In this document: positions 1 to 5,973 of the stretch, piece by piece | Position numbering within the stretch: the first letter of the stretch is position 1 | How the letters are laid out: each line of letters starts with the position of its first letter | Source of the DNA: Pseudomonadota bacterium | Lineage (GTDB): Bacteria > Pseudomonadota > Alphaproteobacteria > Rhizobiales > Devosiaceae | Length of the DNA: 6,478 nt | Direction: 5' to 3' | NCBI GenBank assembly: GCA_023437755.1 | Contig: JAEZFJ010000134.1 | Coordinates: 1 to 6,478 of the forward strand | Program-made: the position numbers and the translations under genes | Notes under the pieces: generated by a model | Told to the model about the DNA's origin: nothing | The model's database searches: none | The model's input: only the letters and a program-made list of their open reading frames with translations

Positions 1-1574
1 TGTGGATTTTTCTCTCGCGGCAGATGCAGGGCGGCGCCGGCAAGGCGATGGGCTTCGGCAAGTCGCGGGCGAAGCTGCTGACTGAAGCGCATGGCCGCGT
101 GACGTTTGAAGATGTCGCCGGCGTCGATGAAGCGAAAATGGATTTGCAGGAGATCGTCGAATTCCTGCGCGATCCTTCCAAGTTCCAGCGCCTCGGCGGA
201 CGCATTCCGCGCGGCGTGCTGCTGGTCGGCCCTCCGGGTACTGGTAAGACGCTGCTGGCCCGCTCGGTTGCTGGCGAAGCCAATGTGCCGTTCTTCACCA
301 TTTCCGGTTCTGACTTCGTGGAAATGTTCGTTGGTGTGGGCGCGTCCCGCGTCCGCGACATGTTCGAACAGGCCAAGAAGAACGCGCCCTGTATCATCTT
401 CATCGACGAAATCGACGCCGTCGGTCGCCAGCGTGGCGCCGGTCTTGGTGGCGGTAACGACGAACGCGAACAGACCCTCAACCAGCTCCTTGTCGAGATG
501 GACGGCTTTGAAGCCAATGAAGGTATTATCCTGATCGCCGCGACCAACCGTCCGGACGTTCTCGATCCTGCGCTGCTTCGTCCAGGCCGCTTCGACCGTC
601 AGGTCGTCGTGCCGAATCCGGACGTTGCAGGCCGTGAAAAGGTGCTCAAGGTTCACGTCCGCAAGGTGCCGCTGGCGCCCGACGTCGACCTCAAGGTGCT
701 GGCCCGCGGTACGCCCGGCTTCTCCGGCGCTGACCTGATGAATCTCGTCAACGAGGCTGCCCTGATGGCGGCACGGCGCAACAAGCGCTTCGTCACGCAC
801 CAGGAGTTCGAGGACGCCAAGGACAAGATCATGATGGGCGCGGAGCGCCGTACCATGGCCATGTCCGAGGACGAGAAGAAGCTAACAGCCTACCATGAGG
901 CTGGCCACGCAATCATTGCGCTGAAGCTCGCCGGGCTCGACCCGATCCACAAGGCCACCATCATTCCGCGCGGTCGTGCGCTGGGCATGGTGATGACCCT
1001 GCCGGAAAGCGACAGCTACTCCTTCAGCCGCGAAAAGGCGCTGGCGCGTCTCGCCATGCTGTTCGGTGGTCGCGAGGCGGAGATCAAGAAGTTTGGTCCG
1101 ATCAAGGTGACGTCGGGTGCTTCCGGCGACATACAGATGGCGACCGGCCTCGCCCGGTCCATGGTGATGGAGTGGGGCATGAGCGAGCGGCTTGGCCGCG
1201 TGCGCTACCGGAGCAATGACCAGGAAGTGTTCCTTGGCCATTCGGTGACCCAGTCGCAGCATATGTCGGACGAGACTGCCAAGCTGATCGACGAGGAAGT
1301 GCGCCTTCTGATCGAAGGGGGGGAAGTCAAGGCCCGCGAAATTCTCACGACCTATGAGAACGAGTGGGAGGCGGTTGCCCAGGCGTTGCTCGAGTTTGAA
1401 ACCCTCACTGGCGACGAACTGCGCGACCTGATGGAAGGCAAGCAGCCGGTGCGGCCGGATGATTCGGGTCCGTCTGCGCCCAAGGCCAGCGGCGTTCCTG
1501 CTGCCGGCAAACCGGGACGCAAGCGCCCGGACGCTCCGCCGGAGCCCGGCCTCGAGCCCCAGCCCAACGGTTGA
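1..1574 (+). CDS. ftsH: ATP-dependent zinc metalloprotease FtsH, N-terminus cut by window edge
   Basis: FtsH is a membrane-anchored hexameric AAA+ protease that extracts and degrades membrane and short-lived cytoplasmic proteins. The reading frame is open from base 3 (WIFLSRQ before the first internal Met at base 24), so the true start lies upstream. The missing part should hold the first membrane helix, the periplasmic domain and most of the second helix. Counting from the Met at 24, the visible motifs are: Walker A GPPGTGKT at 69-76, pore loop FVG at 102-104, Walker B IIFIDE at 124-129, second region of homology TNRPD..RPGRFDR with arginine fingers R189 and R192, zinc site HEAGH at 291-295, and probable third zinc ligand D369 in SGASGDI. 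The tail after about residue 475 is proline-rich and probably disordered. All catalytic residues are present. In alphaproteobacteria ftsH commonly sits between tilS and glmM, and glmM does follow here. Confidence 0.98.
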   Translation, partial: WIFLSRQMQGGAGKAMGFGKSRAKLLTEAHGRVTFEDVAGVDEAKMDLQEIVEFLRDPSKFQRLGGRIPRGVLLVGPPGTGKTLLARSVAGEANVPFFTISGSDFVEMFVGVGASRVRDMFEQAKKNAPCIIFIDEIDAVGRQRGAGLGGGNDEREQTLNQLLVEMDGFEANEGIILIAATNRPDVLDPALLRPGRFDRQVVVPNPDVAGREKVLKVHVRKVPLAPDVDLKVLARGTPGFSGADLMNLVNEAALMAARRNKRFVTHQEFEDAKDKIMMGAERRTMAMSEDEKKLTAYHEAGHAIIALKLAGLDPIHKATIIPRGRALGMVMTLPESDSYSFSREKALARLAMLFGGREAEIKKFGPIKVTSGASGDIQMATGLARSMVMEWGMSERLGRVRYRSNDQEVFLGHSVTQSQHMSDETAKLIDEEVRLLIEGGEVKAREILTTYENEWEAVAQALLEFETLTGDELRDLMEGKQPVRPDDSGPSAPKASGVPAAGKPGRKRPDAPPEPGLEPQPNG

Positions 1575-1586
1575 AGCTGAACAATC

Positions 1587-1612
1587 AAGGGCCGCCCCAG
1601 GGTGGCCCTTTC
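1587..1612 (+). terminator. Rho-independent terminator after ftsH
   Basis: A 10-bp stem pairs 1587-1596 (AAGGGCCGCC) with 1601-1610 (GGTGGCCCTT), with one G-T pair and a CCAG loop. The T run after it is short (TTTC). It begins 12 bases after the ftsH stop codon. The stem is strong but the U tract is weak, so some read-through into glmM is plausible. Confidence 0.75.
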
Positions 1613-1733
1613 GCTAAAACGGGCACACTTTGCTGCATCAGCAGTGTAGCTGCCTCTTTCGTATTCTCCACCTCTCCGCTATTGCGCTGGAAAGTGGTAT
1701 TGTCCAGTGCGCACCAGTTGCGGCGAGGGGAAG

Positions 1734-3077
1734 ATGGCCAGGAAGTATTTCGGCACCGCCGGCATTCGCGGCTTGGCCAATGGCAGCAAGCTGACGCCCG
1801 ACGTCGCGCTAAAGGTCGGCATGGCGGCCGGCGTGAAATTCGTCCGCGGCGAACACCGCAACCGGGTCGTGATCGGCAAAGATACGCGTCGGTCGGGCTA
1901 CATGCTGGAACAGGCGCTGACTGCGGGCTTTACCGCCGTAGGTATGGACGTCTACCTGCTGGGGCCAATGCCCACGCCCGCCGTAGCCATGCTCACCCGC
2001 TCGCTGCGCGCCGACCTTGGGGTGATGATCTCGGCATCGCACAATCCCTATGACGATAACGGTATCAAGCTGTTCCGCCCGGACGGGTACAAGCTGAGCG
2101 ACGAGATCGAACTTGAGATTGAGCGACTCATCGACGGTGATATGACCTCGATGCTGGCGCATGGCCGCGAGATCGGCCGTGCCCACCGCGACGAGGAAGC
2201 GCGCACGCGGTACATCGAATATGCCAAGCGCACGCTGCCACGGGGCATGGACCTGTCCGGACTACGCGTGGTGCTCGATTGCGCCAACGGCGCCGCCTAC
2301 AAGGTTGCGCCCCTGGCGCTGTGGGCGCTCGGTGCCGCCGTGGTGCCGATCGGCGTGGCGCCCGACGGCTTCACCATCAACCACAAGGTGGGCTCCACTG
2401 CCCCGGAAGCCGTGGCCGCCAAGGTCAAGGAAGTGCGTGCCGATATCGGCATCGCCCTCGATGGCGACGCCGACCGGGTGATCATCATCGACGAAAAGGG
2501 CCAGGTGATCGATGGCGACCAGTTCATGGCTGTTATCGCCGAGAGCTGGAAACGACGCGAGATGCTGGTGGGCGGTGGGATCGTCGCCACCATCATGTCC
2601 AACCTCGGGCTGGAACGGTACCTTACCGAACTCGGGCTGACGCTGGAGCGGACCCAGGTCGGCGACCGCTATGTTCTCGAGGCGATGCGCACCAAGGGTT
2701 TCAACGTCGGCGGCGAGCAGTCGGGCCACATTATCCTGTCGGACTTCACCACCACCGGCGATGGTCTTGTGGCCGCGTTGCAGCTGTTGAGCGTGCTGAA
2801 GCAGTTGGACCGGCCCGCCTCCGAGGTGTGCGCCCGTTTCACCCAGGTGCCGCAACTGCTGCGGAACGTGAAGTTCAAGTCCGGCAAGCCGCTGGAGAAC
2901 AAGCTGGTGGTGGCGGCGATTGCCGACGCCCAGGCGCGCCTCGGCACCTCGGGCCGGCTTGTGGTTCGCCCTTCCGGTACCGAGCCGGTGGTTCGGGTGA
3001 TGGGCGAAGCCGATGACGCCGCGCTGGTGAAGGCCGTTGTCGGGCAAGTTGAAGCGGCCATTCTGGACGTCGCCTGA
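1734..3077 (+). CDS. glmM: Phosphoglucosamine mutase GlmM
   Basis: GlmM interconverts glucosamine-6-phosphate and glucosamine-1-phosphate in the cytoplasm, on the route to UDP-GlcNAc for peptidoglycan and lipopolysaccharide. The protein has 447 residues, normal for the family. Visible motifs are: phosphoserine loop SASHNP with catalytic S102, Mg-binding DGDADR at 243-248 (D243, D245, D247), sugar-binding GEQSGH at 327-332, and C-terminal phosphate-binding RPSGTEP at 412-418. I chose the ATG at 1734 (MARKYFGT, the family's usual start) over an in-frame ATG nine codons upstream at 1707. GAGGGG at 1725-1730 is a fitting ribosome binding site for 1734 and would lie inside the gene if 1707 were used. 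One oddity is that the near-invariant N-terminal FGTDGIRG reads FGTAGIRG (A9). I found no convincing promoter in the 159-base gap after ftsH, so it may rely partly on read-through. Confidence 0.97.
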   Translation: MARKYFGTAGIRGLANGSKLTPDVALKVGMAAGVKFVRGEHRNRVVIGKDTRRSGYMLEQALTAGFTAVGMDVYLLGPMPTPAVAMLTRSLRADLGVMISASHNPYDDNGIKLFRPDGYKLSDEIELEIERLIDGDMTSMLAHGREIGRAHRDEEARTRYIEYAKRTLPRGMDLSGLRVVLDCANGAAYKVAPLALWALGAAVVPIGVAPDGFTINHKVGSTAPEAVAAKVKEVRADIGIALDGDADRVIIIDEKGQVIDGDQFMAVIAESWKRREMLVGGGIVATIMSNLGLERYLTELGLTLERTQVGDRYVLEAMRTKGFNVGGEQSGHIILSDFTTTGDGLVAALQLLSVLKQLDRPASEVCARFTQVPQLLRNVKFKSGKPLENKLVVAAIADAQARLGTSGRLVVRPSGTEPVVRVMGEADDAALVKAVVGQVEAAILDVA

Positions 3078-3115
3078 CCGTCTGACGCCAGCAATGTTAG
3101 GGTTAAGCAGCAGGG

Positions 3116-3130
3116 TTAAGCGGGTTTTAA
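3116..3130. promoter_or_regulatory. CtrA-type box TTAA-N7-TTAA upstream of the outer-membrane protein gene
   Basis: TTAA at 3116-3119 and TTAA at 3127-3130 are separated by exactly seven bases, which is the spacing of the CtrA recognition sequence (TTAA-N7-TTAA). On the minus strand the second half-site reads TTAACC, closer still to the classic TTAACCAT half. A third TTAA at 3103-3106 belongs to a direct repeat, AGGGTTAAGC, at 3099-3108 and 3112-3121. The box ends 60 bases before the start codon at 3191. CtrA is a cell-cycle response regulator conserved in this order. Binding here is inferred from sequence only. Confidence 0.45.
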
Positions 3131-3134
3131 GAGG

Positions 3135-3144
3135 TTTGCGCAAA
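3135..3144. repeat. 10-bp perfect palindrome TTTGCGCAAA
   Basis: TTTGCGCAAA reads the same on both strands. It lies between the TTAA-N7-TTAA box and the inverted repeat next to the ribosome binding site of the outer-membrane protein gene. It could be a dimeric regulator's operator half or part of the promoter. I cannot assign a protein to it. Confidence 0.35.
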
Positions 3145-3145
3145 T

Positions 3146-3177
3146 ATTGCCACAAGACCCACTGATGTCGTGGCAAT
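3146..3177. repeat. 8-bp inverted repeat just upstream of a ribosome binding site
   Basis: ATTGCCAC at 3146-3153 is the exact reverse complement of GTGGCAAT at 3170-3177, with 16 bases between. The right arm ends two bases before the TGAGGA ribosome binding site (3179-3184) of the outer-membrane protein gene. As RNA it would form a stem-loop at the end of the 5' leader, which could stabilise the mRNA or affect ribosome access. As DNA it could be an operator. There is no T run, so it is not a terminator. Confidence 0.4.
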
Positions 3178-3190
3178 CTGAGGATCAATC

Positions 3191-3904
3191 ATGCGCAAGC
3201 TCATCGCGGGTATGGTGGCAGGAGCCACCCTTCTGCTCGCTGGTCAGGCGGTTGCGGCCGACATGCCGTATTACCCCCCTGTCATCGAAATCCCCGACGT
3301 GGACTATGGTTATGCAGGGTCGTTCTACCTGCGCGGTTCCGTCGCCGGAAATATCCTGACCGGACGTGAATACTACCCCGGCTGCCCTGTTGGTTGTGGC
3401 GGTGCGGTGGGACCGTTCCCGGTCACCAATCTCGGCTACGGCTACTCGTTCGGCGCCGGTGTTGGTTACGAGACCGGCACGGGCCTGCGTGCCGACGTGA
3501 CACTCGACCATGGCTACAACAGTGGTGCCGGCGACGCGAACTTCTCGCTCGGCCTACGGTCGACCATCCTGCTCGCCAACGCTTATTACGACTTCCCGCT
3601 TGGCGGTGGCGGCGGTGCGGCTGGTGGCTTCGGCGCCTATGTTGGCGCGGGCCTCGGTGGCGCCTACCTGCAGACCACTGTAACGGGCACCCGGGCGACG
3701 CCGGATGGGACGTCCTGGGCACCTGCCGCCGCGCTGATGGCTGGCGTCACCTACGACATGGGCACCGTTGTGGCCGACCTCGGCTATCGCGGCCTCTACA
3801 TGCCGCAGATCAGCAACGCCCAGATCACTCCGAACACCTCGTTCTACGCCAACAACGCGCTGGCGCACGAAATCCGGGCGTCCTTGCGCTACCGCTTCAA
3901 CTGA
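3191..3904 (+). CDS. Outer-membrane beta-barrel protein (Omp25/surface-antigen-like)
   Basis: Probable outer-membrane barrel of 237 residues; the exact family is not certain. Residues 1-22 are a classical signal peptide (MRK, then the hydrophobic LIAGMVAGATLLLAG, then the AVA cleavage box at 20-22). The mature part has alternating strands with glycine and tyrosine, such as GSFYLRGSVAGN, LGYGYSFGAGVGYETG, LRSTILLANAYYDFP and FGAYVGAGLGGAYLQT, and ends ASLRYRFN. That ending resembles the C-terminal signal for barrel assembly, except that an Asn follows the usual final Phe. CPVGC (C65, C69) in a probable first loop could form a disulfide. The ribosome binding site TGAGGA is six bases before the ATG. 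The gene has its own upstream signal-rich gap and downstream hairpins, so it is probably transcribed alone. Function could be structural or adhesive; nothing identifies a transported substrate. Confidence 0.8.
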   Translation: MRKLIAGMVAGATLLLAGQAVAADMPYYPPVIEIPDVDYGYAGSFYLRGSVAGNILTGREYYPGCPVGCGGAVGPFPVTNLGYGYSFGAGVGYETGTGLRADVTLDHGYNSGAGDANFSLGLRSTILLANAYYDFPLGGGGGAAGGFGAYVGAGLGGAYLQTTVTGTRATPDGTSWAPAAALMAGVTYDMGTVVADLGYRGLYMPQISNAQITPNTSFYANNALAHEIRASLRYRFN

Positions 3905-3908
3905 CGAC

Positions 3909-3930
3909 GGCGGCGGCAGCCACCGCCGCC
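3909..3930 (+). terminator. First hairpin after the outer-membrane protein gene
   Basis: GGCGGCGG (3909-3916) pairs perfectly with CCGCCGCC (3923-3930) around a six-base loop, beginning four bases after the stop codon. Only CTTCT follows, so on its own it is a weak terminator. It may protect the mRNA 3' end or back up the stronger hairpin that follows. Confidence 0.4.
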
Positions 3931-3943
3931 CTTCTGGATCACC

Positions 3944-3976
3944 AACCGGCGCCCTTCGCGGGCGCCGGTTTCGTTT
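3944..3976 (+). terminator. Strong Rho-independent terminator after the outer-membrane protein gene
   Basis: An 11-bp perfect stem pairs AACCGGCGCCC (3944-3954) with GGGCGCCGGTT (3960-3970) around the loop TTCGC, followed by TCGTTTC. It lies 40 bases after the stop codon and separates this gene from the ligase gene downstream. Confidence 0.8.
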
Positions 3977-4021
3977 CGGCAACGTGATTCCCGGAGCTGC
4001 GTTTCTCGACCGAGGAACGCC

Positions 4022-5053
4022 ATGCCTGATCTCAGTTTCGTTGCCCCCATGGAAGCCAAGCTGGCCGAGCGCCTGCCTCCCGGAGAGGGCTGGCAGTTCG
4101 AGCCCAAATGGGATGGCTTCCGCGCCATCGCCGTTTGTCGCGGCGGCGAGGTGGCGCTCTGGTCAAAGTCCGGCAAGACACTGGGACGCTACTTCCCGGA
4201 AGTCCTCACCATGCTGGCGGAACTTGGCCTCGACGGGGCGGTGCTGGACGGGGAGCTTATCGTCTCAGTGGACGGCAAGGCATCCTTTGATGCCCTGCAG
4301 GCCCGCCTGCACCCGGCAGAGAGCCGAGTTCTCAAGCTGGCCGCCGCTACGCCCGCACTGTTCGTGCTATTCGACCTGTTGGAAGACCGCGGTATCGACC
4401 TTCGGCCCCAGCCGCTGCGGGAGCGGCGTCAACGACTCGAAGCGCTGATGGAACGGCTCGATGCTCCGGTTGGTCTCAGGCTGTCGCCGATCGCCCACGC
4501 CTCTGGCGAAGCTCAGGGTTGGCTCGACCAGACGACCACCGAACTTGATGGGGTGATTGCCAAGCGGCAGGAGGATCCCTACCGCTCTGGAGAGCGGGCC
4601 ATGATCAAGGTCAAGCGTATTCGTTCGGCCGACTGCGTGATCGGTGGCTTCCGCTATGGTACAGGGAGCAAGGAGGTCGGCTCATTGCTGCTCGGTCTCT
4701 ATGACAAAGATGGGCTGCTGCATCATGTCGGCTTTACCTCCGGCATCGCCGCTGCCGACAAGCCGGATCTGACACGGCGGCTGGAAGCGCTCGCCGGCGG
4801 CAGCGGCTTCACCGGAGATGCGCCGGGCGGACCCAGCCGTTGGTCGACCGAACGCTCGGCCGAATGGGTGCCGCTGGCGCCGGAACTGGTCGTTGAAGTG
4901 TTCTATGACCAGGTCACCGGGCGTCGTTTCCGGCACGGCACGCGCCTGCATCGCTGGCGTCCGGACAAGGCGCCACGCCAATGCACCTTTGAACAGATGG
5001 CCGTGCCGGCTGATCCCGACGCGGTCATCGGCGCTGTCATCGGGGTTCGCTAG
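4022..5053 (+). CDS. ligC: ATP-dependent DNA ligase, LigC type
   Basis: The enzyme seals DNA nicks using ATP. The 343-residue protein has an adenylation domain (about 1-200) and an OB-fold domain (about 203-315). Visible motifs are: motif I EPKWDG with the AMP-accepting lysine K29, LDGEL at 75-79 (motif III region, E78), FVLFDLL at 114-120, motif IV ELDGVIAKR at 174-182, motif V MIKVKR at 194-199, and the C-terminal RHGTRLHRWRPDK segment at 304-316 (motif VI region). It lacks the polymerase and phosphoesterase domains of LigD, and its length fits the stand-alone LigC class. No ku or primase-polymerase gene is in view. LigC enzymes are linked to base-excision and backup end-joining repair; a role here is inferred from family. 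GAGGA lies five bases before the ATG. It converges on the next gene with two bases between the stop codons. Confidence 0.9.
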   Translation: MPDLSFVAPMEAKLAERLPPGEGWQFEPKWDGFRAIAVCRGGEVALWSKSGKTLGRYFPEVLTMLAELGLDGAVLDGELIVSVDGKASFDALQARLHPAESRVLKLAAATPALFVLFDLLEDRGIDLRPQPLRERRQRLEALMERLDAPVGLRLSPIAHASGEAQGWLDQTTTELDGVIAKRQEDPYRSGERAMIKVKRIRSADCVIGGFRYGTGSKEVGSLLLGLYDKDGLLHHVGFTSGIAAADKPDLTRRLEALAGGSGFTGDAPGGPSRWSTERSAEWVPLAPELVVEVFYDQVTGRRFRHGTRLHRWRPDKAPRQCTFEQMAVPADPDAVIGAVIGVR

Positions 5054-5055
5054 CG

Positions 5056-5757
5056 CTATTCTTCGTTGCTCGAGAGCCTTCCGTCCGAGTGCAGCTTGCG
5101 AACAATCCCATCGGGCGGAAGCGCGGTCCTGGGCCAACGGCTCTCCAGGAAGCGACTCTTGGCCATGCGTGCCACCGTCACGGCATTGCTCTGGTTGCCG
5201 CCGAGGATGTGGTAGGCGTCCGCGTCCTCGCCGGCGTAGAAGCCGACATGGCCAAGCGCGCCGGACGGACTGCCGCGCCAGAAGACCATCACTGCGCTCA
5301 GTTGCGGCGAACACTCCTTGCCGAGTGTCCGCCAAGCGCGGGCAGAGAGAGGGTAGTTCGGCAGCGGCTCGTCGGTCAGCTGCGAGCCGATGCAGTGGGC
5401 CACGAACAGCCCGCACCAGGGGATGGCATCATCGTTGTAGTCGATGTCGAGGTTCCGGGCCCAGCCGATGATCAGCGGGTTGTCGGCGTCGGACATGTCT
5501 TCGGTAACGCCGATCAGCCGCACGGCTTCACCCATCCAGCTGTGGGCCACCGGGACCACCGGTCCTTTGGCGGCCGGCGCACCCGCCGGGAATAGTTTCG
5601 CAAGGGTGTTGGGCCCGGCGATGCCGTCGACCAGCAGGCCGTTGGCTGCCTGGAAGGCCTTGATGGCCGCGATGGTGCGGCGGCCGCGGATGCCGTCGAT
5701 GTCGCCGGGATCATAGCCCTTCGTTTTCAGGGCTGTTTGTATCTGCGCCGTATTCAT
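5056..5757 (-). CDS. Peptidoglycan-binding, TIGR02594-type CHAP/NlpC-like probable cell-wall hydrolase
   Basis: Probable peptidoglycan amidase or peptidase of 233 residues. Residues 2-56 form a peptidoglycan-binding type 1 domain (GYDPGDIDGIRGRRT followed by AIKAFQAANGLLVDGIAGPNT). Residues about 72-222 match the cysteine-peptidase-like TIGR02594/CHAP fold: the nucleophile region IPWCGLF (C115), GHVGFY with H170, and GGNQSN with N188 as the probable third residue. There is no signal peptide, because the binding domain starts at residue 2. Export would therefore need another route, or the protein acts like a phage endolysin that needs a holin. Domain order and size resemble phage and prophage lysins, but no phage genes are nearby. 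The start is supported by AAGGGA six bases upstream of the ATG on the minus strand. I could not find a convincing promoter. The cleavage site in peptidoglycan cannot be told from sequence. Confidence 0.78.
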   Translation of the reverse strand: MNTAQIQTALKTKGYDPGDIDGIRGRRTIAAIKAFQAANGLLVDGIAGPNTLAKLFPAGAPAAKGPVVPVAHSWMGEAVRLIGVTEDMSDADNPLIIGWARNLDIDYNDDAIPWCGLFVAHCIGSQLTDEPLPNYPLSARAWRTLGKECSPQLSAVMVFWRGSPSGALGHVGFYAGEDADAYHILGGNQSNAVTVARMAKSRFLESRWPRTALPPDGIVRKLHSDGRLSSNEE

Positions 5758-5889
5758 TCCCTGTCCCTTGGTGCAGTTGATCTGCGGAACCGAGTAAACT
5801 GCTGCAGTCTGGCGAGAGATATTCGGCGCAATACTTAGGTGGAGCGGCTTTGCTAGGCGAAAGCGTGCGCTGACTGGTCATGAATCCGG

Positions 5890-5918
5890 TTGACGCCATT
5901 CGCCGGCAGGCGTATTTG
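5890..5918 (+). promoter_or_regulatory. Sigma-70-type promoter of serC
   Basis: TTGACG (5890-5895), a 17-base spacer, then TATTTG (5913-5918). The -35 element matches the consensus in five of six positions and the spacing is optimal. Predicted transcription start is about 5925-5926, giving a 5' leader of about 48 bases before the serC ATG. Nothing else in the 216-base divergent gap looks as good. Confidence 0.65.
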
Positions 5919-5924
5919 CGGCCT

Positions 5925-5973
5925 CAGGACATCTCCCCCTAACGGGAGACGCATAGGCCTGGGAGGGCCGTAG
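5925..5973 (+). ncRNA. serC leader RNA, putative cis-regulatory element
   Basis: Two hairpins stand directly before serC. Hairpin 1 pairs UCUCCC (5932-5937) with GGGAGA (5944-5949) around CCUAAC. Hairpin 2 pairs GGCCU (5956-5960, closing with a G-U) with GGGCC (5965-5969) around a GGGA tetraloop. Hairpin 2 contains the serC ribosome binding site GGGAGGG (5961-5967). This agrees with the known serC RNA motif of alphaproteobacteria, a small leader whose last stem overlaps the serC ribosome binding site; its ligand or trigger is not known to me. UCUCCC can instead pair with GGGAGG (5961-5966) and bury the ribosome binding site. CAGG (5925-5928) can also close around hairpin 1 by pairing with CCUG (5958-5961). 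Assignment to the motif is from memory of its description, not a covariance-model search. Confidence 0.65.

Noticed and set aside
1317..1323. Run of seven G in ftsH as a possible frameshift site
   Set aside because: The frame stays intact through it and encodes the expected FtsH sequence on both sides.
1630..1730. Possible glmM promoter using TTGCTG (1630) or TTGCGC (1682) as the -35 element
   Set aside because: Neither has a recognisable -10 element at 16-18 bases; TATTCT and TATTGT in the area lack a paired -35.
1707..1733. Nine-codon upstream extension of GlmM (MRTSCGEGK)
   Set aside because: The ribosome binding site GAGGGG at 1725-1730 lies inside it, and the family starts at MARKYFGT.
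2262..3188. Long minus-strand open frame (308 codons) opposite glmM
   Set aside because: A shadow of glmM codon use in GC-rich DNA: histidine- and glycine-rich, low-complexity product with no recognisable domain.
3554..3982. Minus-strand open frame opposite the outer-membrane protein gene
   Set aside because: It spans the terminator hairpins, has an arginine- and alanine-rich product with no domain, and lies opposite a gene with a clear signal peptide.
5845..5865. Small imperfect dyad GCTTT...AAAGC in the hydrolase-serC gap as a terminator or operator
   Set aside because: Only five pairs in the main stem, no T run, and no gene end nearby on either strand.
5880..5942. Twenty-codon open frame (ATG AAT CCG ... 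CCC TAA) overlapping the serC promoter and leader, a possible leader peptide
   Set aside because: It starts before the predicted transcription start, has no clear ribosome binding site and lacks serine-rich codons, so attenuation by it is not supported.
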